Of a DNA stretch of 38,956 nucleotides, positions 15,182-24,129 are shown piece after piece. This DNA comes from CAZWSC01 sp964636385 (GTDB taxonomy: Bacteria; Eisenbacteria; RBG-16-71-46; CAIMUX01). A program made the translations under genes and the position numbers. The stretch's first letter is position 1, and every line of letters begins with the position of its first letter. The notes under the pieces are model-generated. The model was not told the origin of the DNA, did not search any database, and was given only the letters and a program-made list of their open reading frames with translations. The DNA lies in NCBI GenBank assembly GCA_964636385.1, contig CAZWSC010000117.1, positions 1 through 38,956 of the forward strand, written 5' to 3'.

Positions 15182-15726
15182 ACTGCGCCTCCGCGACGCG
15201 GTGTGCCGGCGGCGGAAACTCGAACCGGGTTCCCGAGCAGTGAAGGGCCAATCCCGGTGCGGGCAGCCCAGGCCCTGAGGGCACGTTCCCTCCTGCGCAT
15301 GATCCGTGTATCCTCCGGCCGGTGATGATCATGCCCGAGGAGATGAAGCAGGCCGTGCACCACAAGCCTGACCAGTTCCTCTCCCGCTGTGACTCCTGCT
15401 TCCCGGGCCTGCAGCCTGCACTGCGGAATGGAGACAATCACCTCGCCCAGTGTCGAGAAGTCCTCCTCTTCCGCATCCGCGGGCAGAGGGGGCGCATCGT
15501 CGGCCGGAAACGCCAGAACATCCGTGGTGCGGTCGATCCCCCGCCACTCGCGATTCAGCCTGCGGACCAGCCGGTCCCCTGCCAGCACCAGCCCTGCCCC
15601 ACTTGAGCCGGGAGCCTTCTCCAGATCGAGGCAACCCCGCACCAGGCAGCGCAGCAGCACGCGATCTGCTCCCACGTCACGGGTACGCACGCTGATCGGG
15701 ACCGGGCGGGAACGTCCCCCTGTCAT
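15178..15726 (-). CDS. ybeY: Endoribonuclease YbeY (rRNA maturation)
   Basis: YbeY is a zinc-dependent RNase needed for 16S rRNA 3' end maturation and ribosome quality control. The 182-aa protein carries the diagnostic VHGLLHLLGHDH (three metal His) near residue 130, preceded by LNREWRGIDRTTDVLAFP and LGEVIVSIP. I chose ATG 15726 over an in-frame start at 15753 because GGGGGAAGG lies at an ideal distance before it. The C-terminal 40 residues are Arg/Ala-rich and longer than usual. It belongs to the phoH-ybeY-CBS-recO run. Confidence 0.92.
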   Translation of the reverse strand: MTGGRSRPVPISVRTRDVGADRVLLRCLVRGCLDLEKAPGSSGAGLVLAGDRLVRRLNREWRGIDRTTDVLAFPADDAPPLPADAEEEDFSTLGEVIVSIPQCRLQAREAGVTAGEELVRLVVHGLLHLLGHDHHRPEDTRIMRRRERALRAWAARTGIGPSLLGNPVRVSAAGTPRRGGAV

Positions 15727-15898
15727 GACCTTCCCCCTTCTCCCCCTGGGCATCCTGCACGCCCTCGTGAACGAGGCCCTTGATCCGACTCACGCCGACC
15801 TGGTCCCACGGCAGCAGGATCAGCCCGGGGACGAAGAGTAGAAGCAGCGCCGGAACATGCTGCAGGTGAAGGGGAGGGAGATTCCGCGGCACCTGCAT
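15677..15898 (-). CDS. Small single-pass membrane ORF between phoH and ybeY (tentative)
   Basis: This 73-codon frame begins at ATG 15898, about 9 bases after AGGG, and fills the 55-226 base space after the phoH stop, running 50 bases into ybeY. It has one clear hydrophobic segment (VPALLLLFVPGLILLPW, residues 15-31) then a polar tail. Codon third positions are about 80 percent G/C, like real genes here. In many genomes a membrane HD protein (yqfF/pgpH) sits at this spot; this ORF is far too short for that. I do not recognise a family, and the ORF may be spurious. Confidence 0.4.
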   Translation of the reverse strand: MQVPRNLPPLHLQHVPALLLLFVPGLILLPWDQVGVSRIKGLVHEGVQDAQGEKGEGHDRGTFPPGPDQRAYP

Positions 15899-15952
15899 CT
15901 CGCACGGCCCTGAGATTCCTGGGTCTTCGCCCGGGTGTTGCTGATGGCTGCC

Positions 15953-16939
15953 TCAGCGGCCGGGGTCCCCGCCCGGCTGCCTGCTCTTCCTGTCAAAGGC
16001 CACGATGATCTCCTTCACCAGCTGATGACGCACAACGTCGCGCTCGGTGAAGCGGCAGAACCTGATCCCCTCCACGCCCTCGAGGATACCCTGTATGCGG
16101 ATCAGGCCGGAGCTCTCGGGATCATTGAGGTCGATCTGGGTCACATCCCCCGTTACCACGGCGCGGCTGCCGGGACCAAGCCTTGTCAGGAACATCTTCA
16201 TCTGGGCCAGGGTGGTGTTCTGAGCCTCGTCGAGTATGACGAATGCCCGGGACAGTGTACGGCCCCTCATGTAGGCCAGCGGGGCCACCTCAATGACACC
16301 CAGCTGAATCAGCCTCTGAAGCTTCTCGTAGTGGACCATCTCCTGAAGGGCGTCATAGAGGGGACGAAGGTAAGGGTCCACCTTCTCCTGGAAGTCACCG
16401 GGGAGAAACCCCAGGCGTTCCCCCGCCTCGACAGCGGGTCTGGTCAGGACCAGGCGTTCCACCCTCTTCTCGCGGAACATCCGCAGCGCCATCGCAACCG
16501 CAAGGTACGTCTTCCCCGTGCCTGCCGGTCCGATTCCGAAAACGATGTCGTGTGCAAGCAGCGCCTCGACGTACTGACCCTGCCCGGCGGTTCGCACCTT
16601 GACGACCTTCTTGTCGCCGAAGTGGACAAGGCCATCAGGGATCGGACCCTGCACCCCGCCTTCCCGGCCCCCGCCCTCCTCAGCGGCGGAGAAAAGGTAG
16701 CTCAGATCGTCCCCGGTGATCTCGTGCCCTGCGCGCACCCTCTCCATCATTCTCCGAAGGCAGACGACGGCCAGTGATACCGCGCCTCGGGGCCCGCGTA
16801 CGTGGATGCGCTCTCCACGCAATCCGACGGTAACTCCGAAGCGCTGCTCCACTGCGCGCAGATTCCCGTCTGCCTGACCCAGGAGGGACAGGGCATCCAG
16901 CTCTTCCAGGTCCAACGTCTCCTGGATCGACGGTTCGTT
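15953..16939 (-). CDS. phoH: PhoH-like ATPase (PhoL)
   Basis: PhoH proteins are RNA-linked ATPases of the helicase-like P-loop group and usually pair with YbeY. The 328-aa protein has an N-terminal KH-like part (VEQRFGVTVGLRGERIHVRG), then the P-loop GIGPAGTGKTYLAVAMAL near residue 145, LTRPAVEAGERLGFLPGD, PLAYMRGRTLSRAFVILDEAQN (Walker B, split here), and TGDVTQIDL. I take GTG 16939 as the start: GGAGG lies 5 bases before it, and the longer frame to 17077 runs through the preceding LysM gene and has no family similarity. The 41-base gap to the LysM gene carries the ribosome site. Confidence 0.93.
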   Translation of the reverse strand, partial: NEPSIQETLDLEELDALSLLGQADGNLRAVEQRFGVTVGLRGERIHVRGPRGAVSLAVVCLRRMMERVRAGHEITGDDLSYLFSAAEEGGGREGGVQGPIPDGLVHFGDKKVVKVRTAGQGQYVEALLAHDIVFGIGPAGTGKTYLAVAMALRMFREKRVERLVLTRPAVEAGERLGFLPGDFQEKVDPYLRPLYDALQEMVHYEKLQRLIQLGVIEVAPLAYMRGRTLSRAFVILDEAQNTTLAQMKMFLTRLGPGSRAVVTGDVTQIDLNDPESSGLIRIQGILEGVEGIRFCRFTERDVVRHQLVKEIIVAFDRKSRQPGGDPGR

Positions 16940-16980
16940 CACTCGCTCCTCCGTCTGCAGTCTTTCCCGCCCGCTCGGGC

Positions 16981-17496
16981 TCAATCCCTGCCCGGTATAC
17001 GAAGACGGCTGCCTGCGCGAAGGGGGGCGTCCTCGCTGCCTATCAGCCCCTTGTTCGCCTCGTAGATCTCGCGCCATCTGAGCGGGTCACCGTACACCGT
17101 GGCGGCAATTGTCCGCAGCGTATCGTTCTCCCTGACCACGTAGGAGGTGATCACCTTCTGCCTGAGCCTCAGTTCACGGAGTTCCAGGCTCAGTTCACGC
17201 GTCCGGGTGGACACCTCAACGGTTTCCCGCCTGATCCTGTTCCCTTCGGTCGTAAGGGAATCCAGCCTCCCGCGGAGGGACTCCGTCTCGGCCTTCAGAT
17301 CATCCAGGATTGCCCGCATCCGGCTGCAGTACCTGTCAACGTCGGACTGGGACAGGGCCAGCATCTCTTCGACAGTGTGAAACTCGCCCTGCGAGGGATC
17401 CTTCAGCTCCGGACGCGGGCCCTGGGAGCAGGATCCGACAAGGAGAAGAACCGTCGGAACCAGAATTGGAAACGGCAACCCCGGGCGCCCCTTCAT
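16981..17496 (-). CDS. LysM-domain coiled-coil lipoprotein
   Basis: The 171-aa protein has a lipoprotein signal (hydrophobic PILVPTVLLLV, lipobox VGSC, Cys23), a heptad-like coiled coil at about residues 45-115 (MRAILDDLKAETESLRGRL and following), and a C-terminal LysM domain of about 50 residues (YVVRENDTLRTIAATVYGD through LRAGSRLRIP) that binds peptidoglycan. It probably tethers the outer membrane or an envelope complex to the cell wall. Its ATG overlaps the stop of the next small lipoprotein (ATGA), so the two are likely partners. Not recognised as a named protein. Confidence 0.85.
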   Translation of the reverse strand: MKGRPGLPFPILVPTVLLLVGSCSQGPRPELKDPSQGEFHTVEEMLALSQSDVDRYCSRMRAILDDLKAETESLRGRLDSLTTEGNRIRRETVEVSTRTRELSLELRELRLRQKVITSYVVRENDTLRTIAATVYGDPLRWREIYEANKGLIGSEDAPLRAGSRLRIPGRD

Positions 17497-17780
17497 CTCG
17501 CCCCCCCTTCGCTTTCCCCGTCCTGCTCGTCGAGCACTCGACTCAGCTCCTCCATCTCCTCCTCCATCTGGGCCAGCCGCGTCTTCGCCTGCCGCAGACC
17601 GTCATCCGAGCGCTGCACCTCCGCCTCCTTCCTCTCGAACTCCTCCAGGATCTGGTCGCGCTCCGACTGTGCCAGCTCCAGCTGCATCGGGATAACCGGA
17701 CAGGGCCTGACCCCCGCACAGCCGCCCAGTATCAAGGCTGCAATGGCGGCCCCAAGACAGATGCCGAACCAGGATCTCAT
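17493..17780 (-). CDS. Small coiled-coil lipoprotein
   Basis: The 95-aa product has a signal peptide with lipobox LGGC (Cys21) and then a continuous charged coiled coil from about residue 35 to the end (MEEEMEELSRVLDEQDG). I chose ATG 17780 because AAGGAGG lies 7 bases before it; an in-frame start at 17822 would add 14 residues ahead of the signal peptide. In size it recalls Lpp-like or YbgF-N-like helical lipoproteins, but no family is recognised. It is co-translated with the LysM lipoprotein. Confidence 0.8.
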   Translation of the reverse strand: MRSWFGICLGAAIAALILGGCAGVRPCPVIPMQLELAQSERDQILEEFERKEAEVQRSDDGLRQAKTRLAQMEEEMEELSRVLDEQDGESEGGAR

Positions 17781-17841
17781 GTTGCATCCTCCTTCTGCTG
17801 GTGATGATAGCGTCAGAGCCACCCAGAGGGCCCATCTTCAC

Positions 17842-18612
17842 TCAGAGACGGACTTCAGTCACGACATACGTTCCGCCCGAACTCTTGTCCCGCGTTATGC
17901 GTATAAGGCCGTTCTCCGCTGCGTCCTCCAGAAGCTCGCTGAATGTGCGGTATCCGAATGCACTCTCCGTGAAAGAGGGCTTCTTCCGCTTGATGGTGTC
18001 CTTGATCATCGAGCTCCAGAGGATCTCCTTGTTCTCCCGCAGCAGCGCCTCTATCGCGTCCAGCAGGAGATCGAAAGCCTGCTGCTTCTTGGAGGCCGGC
18101 TTTCCGCCGTCCCTCTTCTCGACACGGCTTCCACCCGCACTGACCAGATCCTCGTAGAACAGGAACTCGTCGCAGTTGTCCGCCAGGAGGGTCGAGGTGG
18201 CGTCCTTCAGCCCGATTCCGATGACCCTTTTGTTGTTCTCCTTCAGCTTGGAGACCAGGGGGGAGAAGTCGCTGTCCCCGGAGACTATGACAAAGGTGTC
18301 GAGATGCTCCTTGGTGTAACAGAGATCGAGCGCGTCCACCACCAGTCGGATATCAGCCGAGTTCTTGCCGGTCTGGGATCTCTTGGGAATCTCGATCAGC
18401 TCGATCGCCGCTTCGTGGAGATCCGCACGGAAGTCCTGATAGCGGGTCCAGTCGGCGTAGGCCCTCTTCGCTATGATCCGCCCCTTCTCCAGCAGACGCT
18501 CCAGGATCCTGTTGACGTCGAACGCCTTGCTCTTCTTGCCCTTCAGCCCAAGGGCCACGTTCTCGAAATCCATGAAGAGGGCTATCCGGGCCTCTTCGTC
18601 AGTTGTGTTCAT
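17842..18612 (-). CDS. NYN-domain RNase-like protein with C-terminal OST-HTH/LOTUS domain
   Basis: The 256-aa protein begins with a NYN (PIN-like, LabA/DUF88) nuclease domain: ALFMDFENVALGLKGK with Asp15, GKNSADIRLVVDALDL in mid-domain, and FVIVSGDSDFSPLVSKL near residue 110, which supply the acidic metal site. Residues about 180-256 match the LOTUS/OST-HTH pattern (ILWSSMIKDTIKRKKPSF, FGYRTFSELLEDAAENGLI), an RNA/G-quadruplex-binding winged helix. The combination suggests an RNA-processing or RNA-decay factor. I chose ATG 18612 since GGAG lies 6 bases ahead; ATG 18618 is too close to it. The start lies inside the end of aspS (14-base overlap). Confidence 0.85.
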   Translation of the reverse strand: MNTTDEEARIALFMDFENVALGLKGKKSKAFDVNRILERLLEKGRIIAKRAYADWTRYQDFRADLHEAAIELIEIPKRSQTGKNSADIRLVVDALDLCYTKEHLDTFVIVSGDSDFSPLVSKLKENNKRVIGIGLKDATSTLLADNCDEFLFYEDLVSAGGSRVEKRDGGKPASKKQQAFDLLLDAIEALLRENKEILWSSMIKDTIKRKKPSFTESAFGYRTFSELLEDAAENGLIRITRDKSSGGTYVVTEVRL

Positions 18613-20431
18613 TCTCATCTCCAGACGGCCGGATGCCCGGCCGCAGTTCGAGGTGCAGGTCCCTGAGATCCACCGGCTCCACCGGCGCCGGAGCACCGTC
18701 AACGAGTGAGGCGGCGCTCGTGGTTTTCGGGAATGCAATCGTATCGCGAAGGGAGGTCCGCCCCGCAAGAAGCATTACGATCCGGTCCAGCCCCAGTGCA
18801 ATCCCGCCATGGGGTGGCGCTCCGTACTGAAACGCCTTCAGCAGGAAGCCGAACCGGCGTTCGGCCTCCCCGGCCGGCATCCCCACGACCTTCATGATCC
18901 GCTCCTGCACATCGCGGCGGTGGATCCTCACGCTGCCCGACCCCAGTTCGAAGCCGTTCAGCACAAGATCGTACAGCCTGCCGCGCACCGCCTCCGGCTG
19001 TGTCTCGAGGAGTTCGAGGTCCTCCTCCATGGGCATCGTGAACATGTGGTGCGCGGGCGAGAGACGACCACTCTCCTGATCCTTCTCGAAGAGGGGGAAC
19101 TCCACAACCCAGAGGAAACGCCACTTCGCGGCCTCATCCGGATGGTCGGAGAGCCACGCCTTCCCGAGACGGGAGCGGACAGCCCCGAGTGAGCGGCACG
19201 CGGTCTCCCAGGAGTCGGCTACCATGAGGATCAGGTCGCCATCCTCCGCTCCGCTCATGCGGATCAGCCCGTCATGCACGGCCGGTGGCAGGAACTTCGC
19301 CACACCCGTCTCCAGCGCGCAGGAGGAGACCTTCGCCCTTGCCAGCCCCTTCGCCCCGTACCGCTTTGCGAGCTCCTCAAGTGCATCCTGATCCCTGCGG
19401 GACAGCGATCCGCCGCCCGGCACCCGCAGCAGTTTGACAACCCCACCGGACTCCAGCGTCGATTCGAAGACCTGGAAGCCACAGCCCCTGACCGCCCCGG
19501 AGACATCGAGCATCGGGAAGTCGAACCGCAGGTCCGGCTTGTCCGTGCCGTACATGTCCATCGCATCGCGGTAGAGGATGCGGGGAAAACGCTCCTCCAG
19601 TTCCACTCCCAGAACCTCGCGGAAGCACTCCCGCATCAGGCCCTCGATCAACCCGTAGATGTCGTCCTCTCCCACGAAGGACATCTCGAGATCTATCTGC
19701 GTGTGCTCCGGCTGCCTGTCCGCGCGGAGGTCCTCGTCCCGCAGACAGCGGGCAAGCTGGTAGTAGCGGTCGAACCCCGAAACCATGAGGATCTGCTTGT
19801 ACAGCTGCGGGGACTGCGGAAGGGCGTAGAAGTGGCCCGGGTGGATCCGGCTGGGCACCAGGTAGTCCCTGGCTCCCTCGGGAGTGGGCCGCACGAGCAT
19901 CGGAGTCTCGACCTCCCAAAAGCCCTCGCCGTCCAGGTAGGAGCGCACCACCCGGGAGAGACGGTGCCGCATTCCCAGAACCTGCATGAGTTCGGGCCTG
20001 CGCAGGTCGACGTACCGGTACTCGAGTCGCAGATCCTCCCCGGCCGTAGGCGATTCGGTGAGCACGAACGGAGGTGTCCTGGAATCGTTGAGCACCAGGA
20101 GTGAGGAAGCCTCCACCTCGATCTCGCCGGTGGGCATGCCCGGGTTGACCATGTCGTCCGGTCTCCTCCGGACGACCCCGTCGACAGCCACCACGTACTC
20201 GCTGTGAAGCTCCCTGGCGATGACGCTGCTGTCCCCGTCCCCACCGTCGCCCGGGCGGAATACCACCTGCGCGACTCCCGCCCTGTCGCGGAGATCCAGG
20301 AATATGACCCCTCCGTGGTCGCGGATCCTGTGAACCCACCCGGCAAGCCGGACTGTGTCTCCCACATGGTCTGACCGCAGTTCCCCGCAGCGAATCGTAC
20401 GTCTCCAGTCCGACAGGTGCTCGAGTTTCAT
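18599..20431 (-). CDS. aspS: Aspartyl-tRNA synthetase (bacterial type)
   Basis: The 610-aa class II synthetase charges tRNA-Asp. It shows the anticodon-binding OB fold (VRLAGWVHRIRDHGGVIFLD), class II motif 1 (MRHRLSRVVRSYLDGEGFWE), motif 2 (YYQLARCLRDEDLRADRQPE), the bacterial GAD insertion between motifs 2 and 3, and motif 3 (GIALGLDRIVMLL) near residue 545. I take ATG 20431 (GGGGGG upstream, 5 bases after the vanZ-like stop) rather than the longer frame that runs back through the vanZ-like gene. No gatCAB in view, so whether it also charges tRNA-Asn cannot be judged. Confidence 0.97.
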   Translation of the reverse strand: MKLEHLSDWRRTIRCGELRSDHVGDTVRLAGWVHRIRDHGGVIFLDLRDRAGVAQVVFRPGDGGDGDSSVIARELHSEYVVAVDGVVRRRPDDMVNPGMPTGEIEVEASSLLVLNDSRTPPFVLTESPTAGEDLRLEYRYVDLRRPELMQVLGMRHRLSRVVRSYLDGEGFWEVETPMLVRPTPEGARDYLVPSRIHPGHFYALPQSPQLYKQILMVSGFDRYYQLARCLRDEDLRADRQPEHTQIDLEMSFVGEDDIYGLIEGLMRECFREVLGVELEERFPRILYRDAMDMYGTDKPDLRFDFPMLDVSGAVRGCGFQVFESTLESGGVVKLLRVPGGGSLSRRDQDALEELAKRYGAKGLARAKVSSCALETGVAKFLPPAVHDGLIRMSGAEDGDLILMVADSWETACRSLGAVRSRLGKAWLSDHPDEAAKWRFLWVVEFPLFEKDQESGRLSPAHHMFTMPMEEDLELLETQPEAVRGRLYDLVLNGFELGSGSVRIHRRDVQERIMKVVGMPAGEAERRFGFLLKAFQYGAPPHGGIALGLDRIVMLLAGRTSLRDTIAFPKTTSAASLVDGAPAPVEPVDLRDLHLELRPGIRPSGDENEHN

Positions 20432-20436
20432 GCGCG

Positions 20437-20937
20437 TTATGTCCCCCCCCTGGTCTGTCCCCTCTGACGACGGCCTGCCTGCCGGGATTCCCACCATGTC
20501 CGCAGCCACGCCCCGGCCAGCGCGCCGATGCTGTCGGCCGCCCAGTCCGCAGCGCAGGACACACGGCCCGGCACAGACGACTGGATCCACTCGTCCATCC
20601 CCCCGAAGAGAGCTGCGCCGACGAACGCCAGACCCGCAGCAGGTCCGGCGGCGAACCCGCTGAGCCTCAGCGCCCCTGCGGCCAACCAGCTCAGAAGCGC
20701 ATATTCCACGAAATGCGCCACCTTGTCCAGATGCGGGACGCCCGGCCCCGCCTGCAGGTTTGGACGGGTGGAGATGAAGATGATCGCAATTGCCACGGCA
20801 AGGGTCAGGATCCATGCCATCAGACGCCTTCCCGCGGGCACAAGGACGGCCTCCCCCGTTGGCCTGCCGCCTGGAGTCTCAGTCGGGATGCCTTCGATGG
20901 ATTTCGTGTCGCGAGCAGGTTCGATCGGATTGGTCAT
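20437..20937 (-). CDS. VanZ-like family membrane protein
   Basis: The 166-aa protein has a polar N-terminus, a first helix AWILTLAVAIAIIFISTRP, and then the VanZ-family pattern: HLDKVAHFVEYALLSWLAAG, a helix GPAAGLAFVGAALFGGMDEWIQ with the DE-W-Q motif, SSVPGRVSCAADWAADSIGA, and a basic end. VanZ relatives are small inner-membrane proteins of uncertain role, named for teicoplanin resistance; no resistance is implied here. AspS follows 5 bases later, so they are co-transcribed. The 77-base gap before it has no clear promoter. Confidence 0.85.
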   Translation of the reverse strand: MTNPIEPARDTKSIEGIPTETPGGRPTGEAVLVPAGRRLMAWILTLAVAIAIIFISTRPNLQAGPGVPHLDKVAHFVEYALLSWLAAGALRLSGFAAGPAAGLAFVGAALFGGMDEWIQSSVPGRVSCAADWAADSIGALAGAWLRTWWESRQAGRRQRGQTRGGT

Positions 20938-21014
20938 GGCCCCTGTTGCCGGCTTCGGCTGCCCTGATAAGGACTGTTGAGCGTAGGTGGGATGAATCGG
21001 TTCCGGGAGGCCCG

Positions 21015-24000
21015 TCAGGGCTGAGTACGGCGCCCGCGGCGCCGGTCGAGCCCGTAGCGCTCCACCTTGTTCTTCAGGCCCTTCCTGGAGAGGCCGAGGT
21101 CACGCGCAGCCCTGCTTCTGTTCCAGTCGGTTCTCTCGAGCGCTTCCAGCACAAGGCTGCGTTCATACCTCTCGAGGCGCTCCTTGAAGGCCCCGTCGGG
21201 GCCGGCCTCCCGTGACAGTGATGACTCAAGCACGGCAGCCGGGAGCAGATCCGCGCCGATAACATCCCCGTCTTCGGCAAGGGTCACCGCGCGGCGGATT
21301 GCCTTCTCCAGTTCGCGGACGTTTCCGGGCCAGGTGTGGTCGGCAAGCGCCCTGTGAAAGGCCGAAGCCACAGAACCTATACGCCTGCCGATCTCGGCGG
21401 CGCATTTCTCCAGGAAGAACTCGGCGAGGAGGGGCACATCATCCGGACGCTCCCTCAGGGGGGGGACCACGATCGAGATGTCGTTCAGGCGGTAGTAGAG
21501 GTCCTTCAGGAAGTGCCCGTCAGCCACCTCCTGCAGCAGCTCGGGCGAGCTGGTTGCGCAGACGACGCGGACATCCAGCCCGCGGTAGGTTGTCGCGCCA
21601 ACGGGACGGATCTCTCCGGAGTCCAGCATGTGCAGGAAGCGCCTCTGCATGCCGAGCCCGGCCTTGTCGATCTCGTCCAGGAATATCGTTCCGCCGTTGG
21701 CCTCCTCGAGGAGACCTGTGCGGTCCTGGATCGCCCCGGTGAAGGCACCCCTGCAATGACCGAAGAGCTCGCTCTCCAGCAGGGAGTCGGGAAGCGCTGC
21801 GCAGTCGACCGTCACGAAGGGCCCGCTCCTGCGCTCGCTGATCCGGTGCAGGGCCTGCGCAAGGAGCTTCTTGCCGGTTCCCGTCTCCCCCTGCAGCAGA
21901 ACCGTGAGATCGCTCTGCGCAACCTTCCGGATCAGCTCGAGAATCGAGAGCATCCGGGCGTTCTGGGTGACCACGTCGGCCAGCCAGATCCCGTTCGCCA
22001 CGGACGGCCCGGGGGGTTGTACGGGGTCGTCTGCCGGGCGAAGCCGGGCTGCTGCAACCGAGATCAGAACCATCGCATAGTCGAGATCCTGCCTGGTGTA
22101 CGGCGGCTTTCCCGCATCCCTGCGCTCCAGGTAGAAGAGGTGCTCCCTGCCCTGGATGTGAACCGGGATGGAGAGTGCGCACACAGCGACTCCGTTGTCC
22201 TCTTCACCGGCGGGGGGTTCGATGACGCCACAGTGATCCACGGCCGCGAGGCCCAGGGCCGCCGGTGCGAAGGACCGCCTTCCGCGCAGTCGACCCATGG
22301 AAACCGTGGAAAGCGCCTCCAGGGAGTCTCCATCGATGCGGGCGAGGACCGCCCCTTCGGCCTCGAGCGCCTGTGCCAGAAGGCTGACCACGCTGCGCAG
22401 CTTCTCTCCGGGACCCATCTCGCAGGTGAGGATATCCTCGAGACGATGATGGACGCTCTCTCCGGACAGCCGGACCGCCTGCCTGTCTTCGTCCGCCTTG
22501 CGGATCCTCTCATCCAGGCGCCTCAGCCCCCTGTCGAGGGCCGGCACAACCGACCACTCGGGAATCATCCGGCTCCGTACATCGCGCAGCAGTTCCCTGG
22601 CCTCTTCGATGCGGCCAAGCTCCAGCATGGTGTCGGCGCATCGTATCTGAAGCAGCGCTGCGTTGCGCGGACAACCCATACGCTTCCACAGATCCAGGGA
22701 CCGGGAATAGTGCGAGAGGGCGGCCTCGGCATTCCTGCGGCAGGACAGATCCAGCCGGCCCCGCAGCCTGAACAGCCTGGCAAGCGCCGGCATCTCGTTC
22801 CCGCGCTGATATCTGTTCAAAAGGGTGGCAACAAGCCTGTCGGCCTCCGCCACATCGCCCGCACGCACCGCGATCTCAAGCCTCAGAAGATCGATCTGCC
22901 CCTCGAGATGGCGGTTGTTGGCCTCACGGGCCAGATCCAGTGCACGGCTGCAGGAATCCCCGGCAGCAGCGAAATCCTGGGCCTCCAGTTCGGTCTCCGC
23001 CTGCAGGATCTCAACCTCCGCCATGAGATCGCCGCGGGATGCCATGCGCTGCACCCTTCGGCGGACTTCCCCGAGATGCCCTGCGATACCTGCACTGTGG
23101 CCGGCTGCCTGCGCAAGGTTGATCCTCTCGAGCTCAAGCTGGCACGCGGTTCGCTCGGGCAACACGGTGCCGTTCGAACCGGCCAGCGCAGCCATCTGCT
23201 CCCGTGCAGTCTCGAACTCGCCTGCCATGCGCGCGATCCTGATCAGGGCAAGCCTTGCGCTGGCGGCGCGCGACGGGTTGCTCAGCTCTATCGCGGAGTT
23301 GAGCGCCGTCTGAAGGCGACCACGGGCCTCATCGATGCGTCCCACCCTGGCCAGGACGATCCCCATGTTGAGGAGTATCGCGCCCTGGTCCTGGAACTCG
23401 CCTTCGGTCGCCCGCAGGTAGTAGGCCGCCTGATAGTGTTCGAGCGCCCGCTCCCACTCACAGTCATGCCTGTGCAACGTGCCGAGATTTGTGTAGCTCA
23501 GGGCAAGATTCGCAACGTCGCCTCTCGAGCGGAAGTGCTCCAGACCCGCGCGGAAGCGGACACGGGCCTCCCCGGGATCGCCAAGGCGGAATGCGATGGT
23601 GCCGAGAAGGTTCTCGACGAAGCCGGGCTCGGGGGCATCGAGGCCCCGCAGGAGGGCGGAGGCAAGCTGCCCCTCGGCCTGCGCTTCGGAGAGCCGGCCT
23701 GCTTCGAACAGCGCCTTGCCCAGGATCAGGCGGCAACGGCCTGACTCCACCCGTTCGTCATCTCCTGCCACGTCCGCGGCGGGGGCGGCCGCCAGAAGAG
23801 GGCGAAGGAACGCGATGGCATCCCCGAATCTGCCGAGCCTCTCCATGCAGTACGCAATGCGTCTCCCCACGCGGAGGTCGCCATTGAAGACCGGAAGCTT
23901 CCAGAGCGATTCGAAGGTGCGAAGGGCCTGGCCGTGGTCTCCGGCGCGGGCATATAGATCCCCCGTTTCCAGTGAAGCCACTGAAGCCTTCCCGGCCAGG

Positions 24001-24089
24001 GCTCCTCCGGAATCCGGTTGATCTCCGCGCATCGCACCAGACGCCAGGTCTCGTTCGATGCCGGGAGATTTTCCTCCCTGATGCTCCAT
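21015..24089 (-). CDS. Sigma54-dependent activator with TPR, GAF, AAA+ and Fis-type HTH domains
   Basis: The 1024-aa regulator has no receiver domain. Residues about 30-520 are TPR helices (ALRTFESLWKLPVFNG; LALSYTNLGTLHRHDCEWERALEHY), split here; about 545-685 are GAF-like (IPVHIQGREHLFYLERRD). The AAA+ core has Walker A GETGTGKKLLAQALH near residue 735, the sigma54-contact GAFTGA near 780, Walker B GGTIFLDEIDK near 805, and DLYYRLNDISIVVPPLRER. The C-terminal Fis helix-turn-helix has NRSRAARDLGLSRKGLKNK at about 985-1010. It should open sigma54 promoters in response to a ligand or protein sensed by the TPR/GAF part. ATG 24089 has GGAAGG 6 bases ahead, so I prefer it to ATG 24095, where the spacing is zero. 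Confidence 0.93.
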   Translation of the reverse strand: MEHQGGKSPGIERDLASGAMRGDQPDSGGALAGKASVASLETGDLYARAGDHGQALRTFESLWKLPVFNGDLRVGRRIAYCMERLGRFGDAIAFLRPLLAAAPAADVAGDDERVESGRCRLILGKALFEAGRLSEAQAEGQLASALLRGLDAPEPGFVENLLGTIAFRLGDPGEARVRFRAGLEHFRSRGDVANLALSYTNLGTLHRHDCEWERALEHYQAAYYLRATEGEFQDQGAILLNMGIVLARVGRIDEARGRLQTALNSAIELSNPSRAASARLALIRIARMAGEFETAREQMAALAGSNGTVLPERTACQLELERINLAQAAGHSAGIAGHLGEVRRRVQRMASRGDLMAEVEILQAETELEAQDFAAAGDSCSRALDLAREANNRHLEGQIDLLRLEIAVRAGDVAEADRLVATLLNRYQRGNEMPALARLFRLRGRLDLSCRRNAEAALSHYSRSLDLWKRMGCPRNAALLQIRCADTMLELGRIEEARELLRDVRSRMIPEWSVVPALDRGLRRLDERIRKADEDRQAVRLSGESVHHRLEDILTCEMGPGEKLRSVVSLLAQALEAEGAVLARIDGDSLEALSTVSMGRLRGRRSFAPAALGLAAVDHCGVIEPPAGEEDNGVAVCALSIPVHIQGREHLFYLERRDAGKPPYTRQDLDYAMVLISVAAARLRPADDPVQPPGPSVANGIWLADVVTQNARMLSILELIRKVAQSDLTVLLQGETGTGKKLLAQALHRISERRSGPFVTVDCAALPDSLLESELFGHCRGAFTGAIQDRTGLLEEANGGTIFLDEIDKAGLGMQRRFLHMLDSGEIRPVGATTYRGLDVRVVCATSSPELLQEVADGHFLKDLYYRLNDISIVVPPLRERPDDVPLLAEFFLEKCAAEIGRRIGSVASAFHRALADHTWPGNVRELEKAIRRAVTLAEDGDVIGADLLPAAVLESSLSREAGPDGAFKERLERYERSLVLEALERTDWNRSRAARDLGLSRKGLKNKVERYGLDRRRGRRTQP

Positions 24090-24129
24090 CTTCATCCTTC
24101 CGGTAAGGATGCTTCGCCCGCAGTCAGCC

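Noticed and set aside
21336..23744. 802-codon plus-strand ORF antisense to the sigma54 activator
   Set aside because: It is a frame shadow of a GC-rich gene whose minus-strand product has full AAA+ and HTH motifs; the antisense product has none. The same holds for long plus-strand frames at 3297-4889, 6312-7667, 8006-9427 and 29393-31273.
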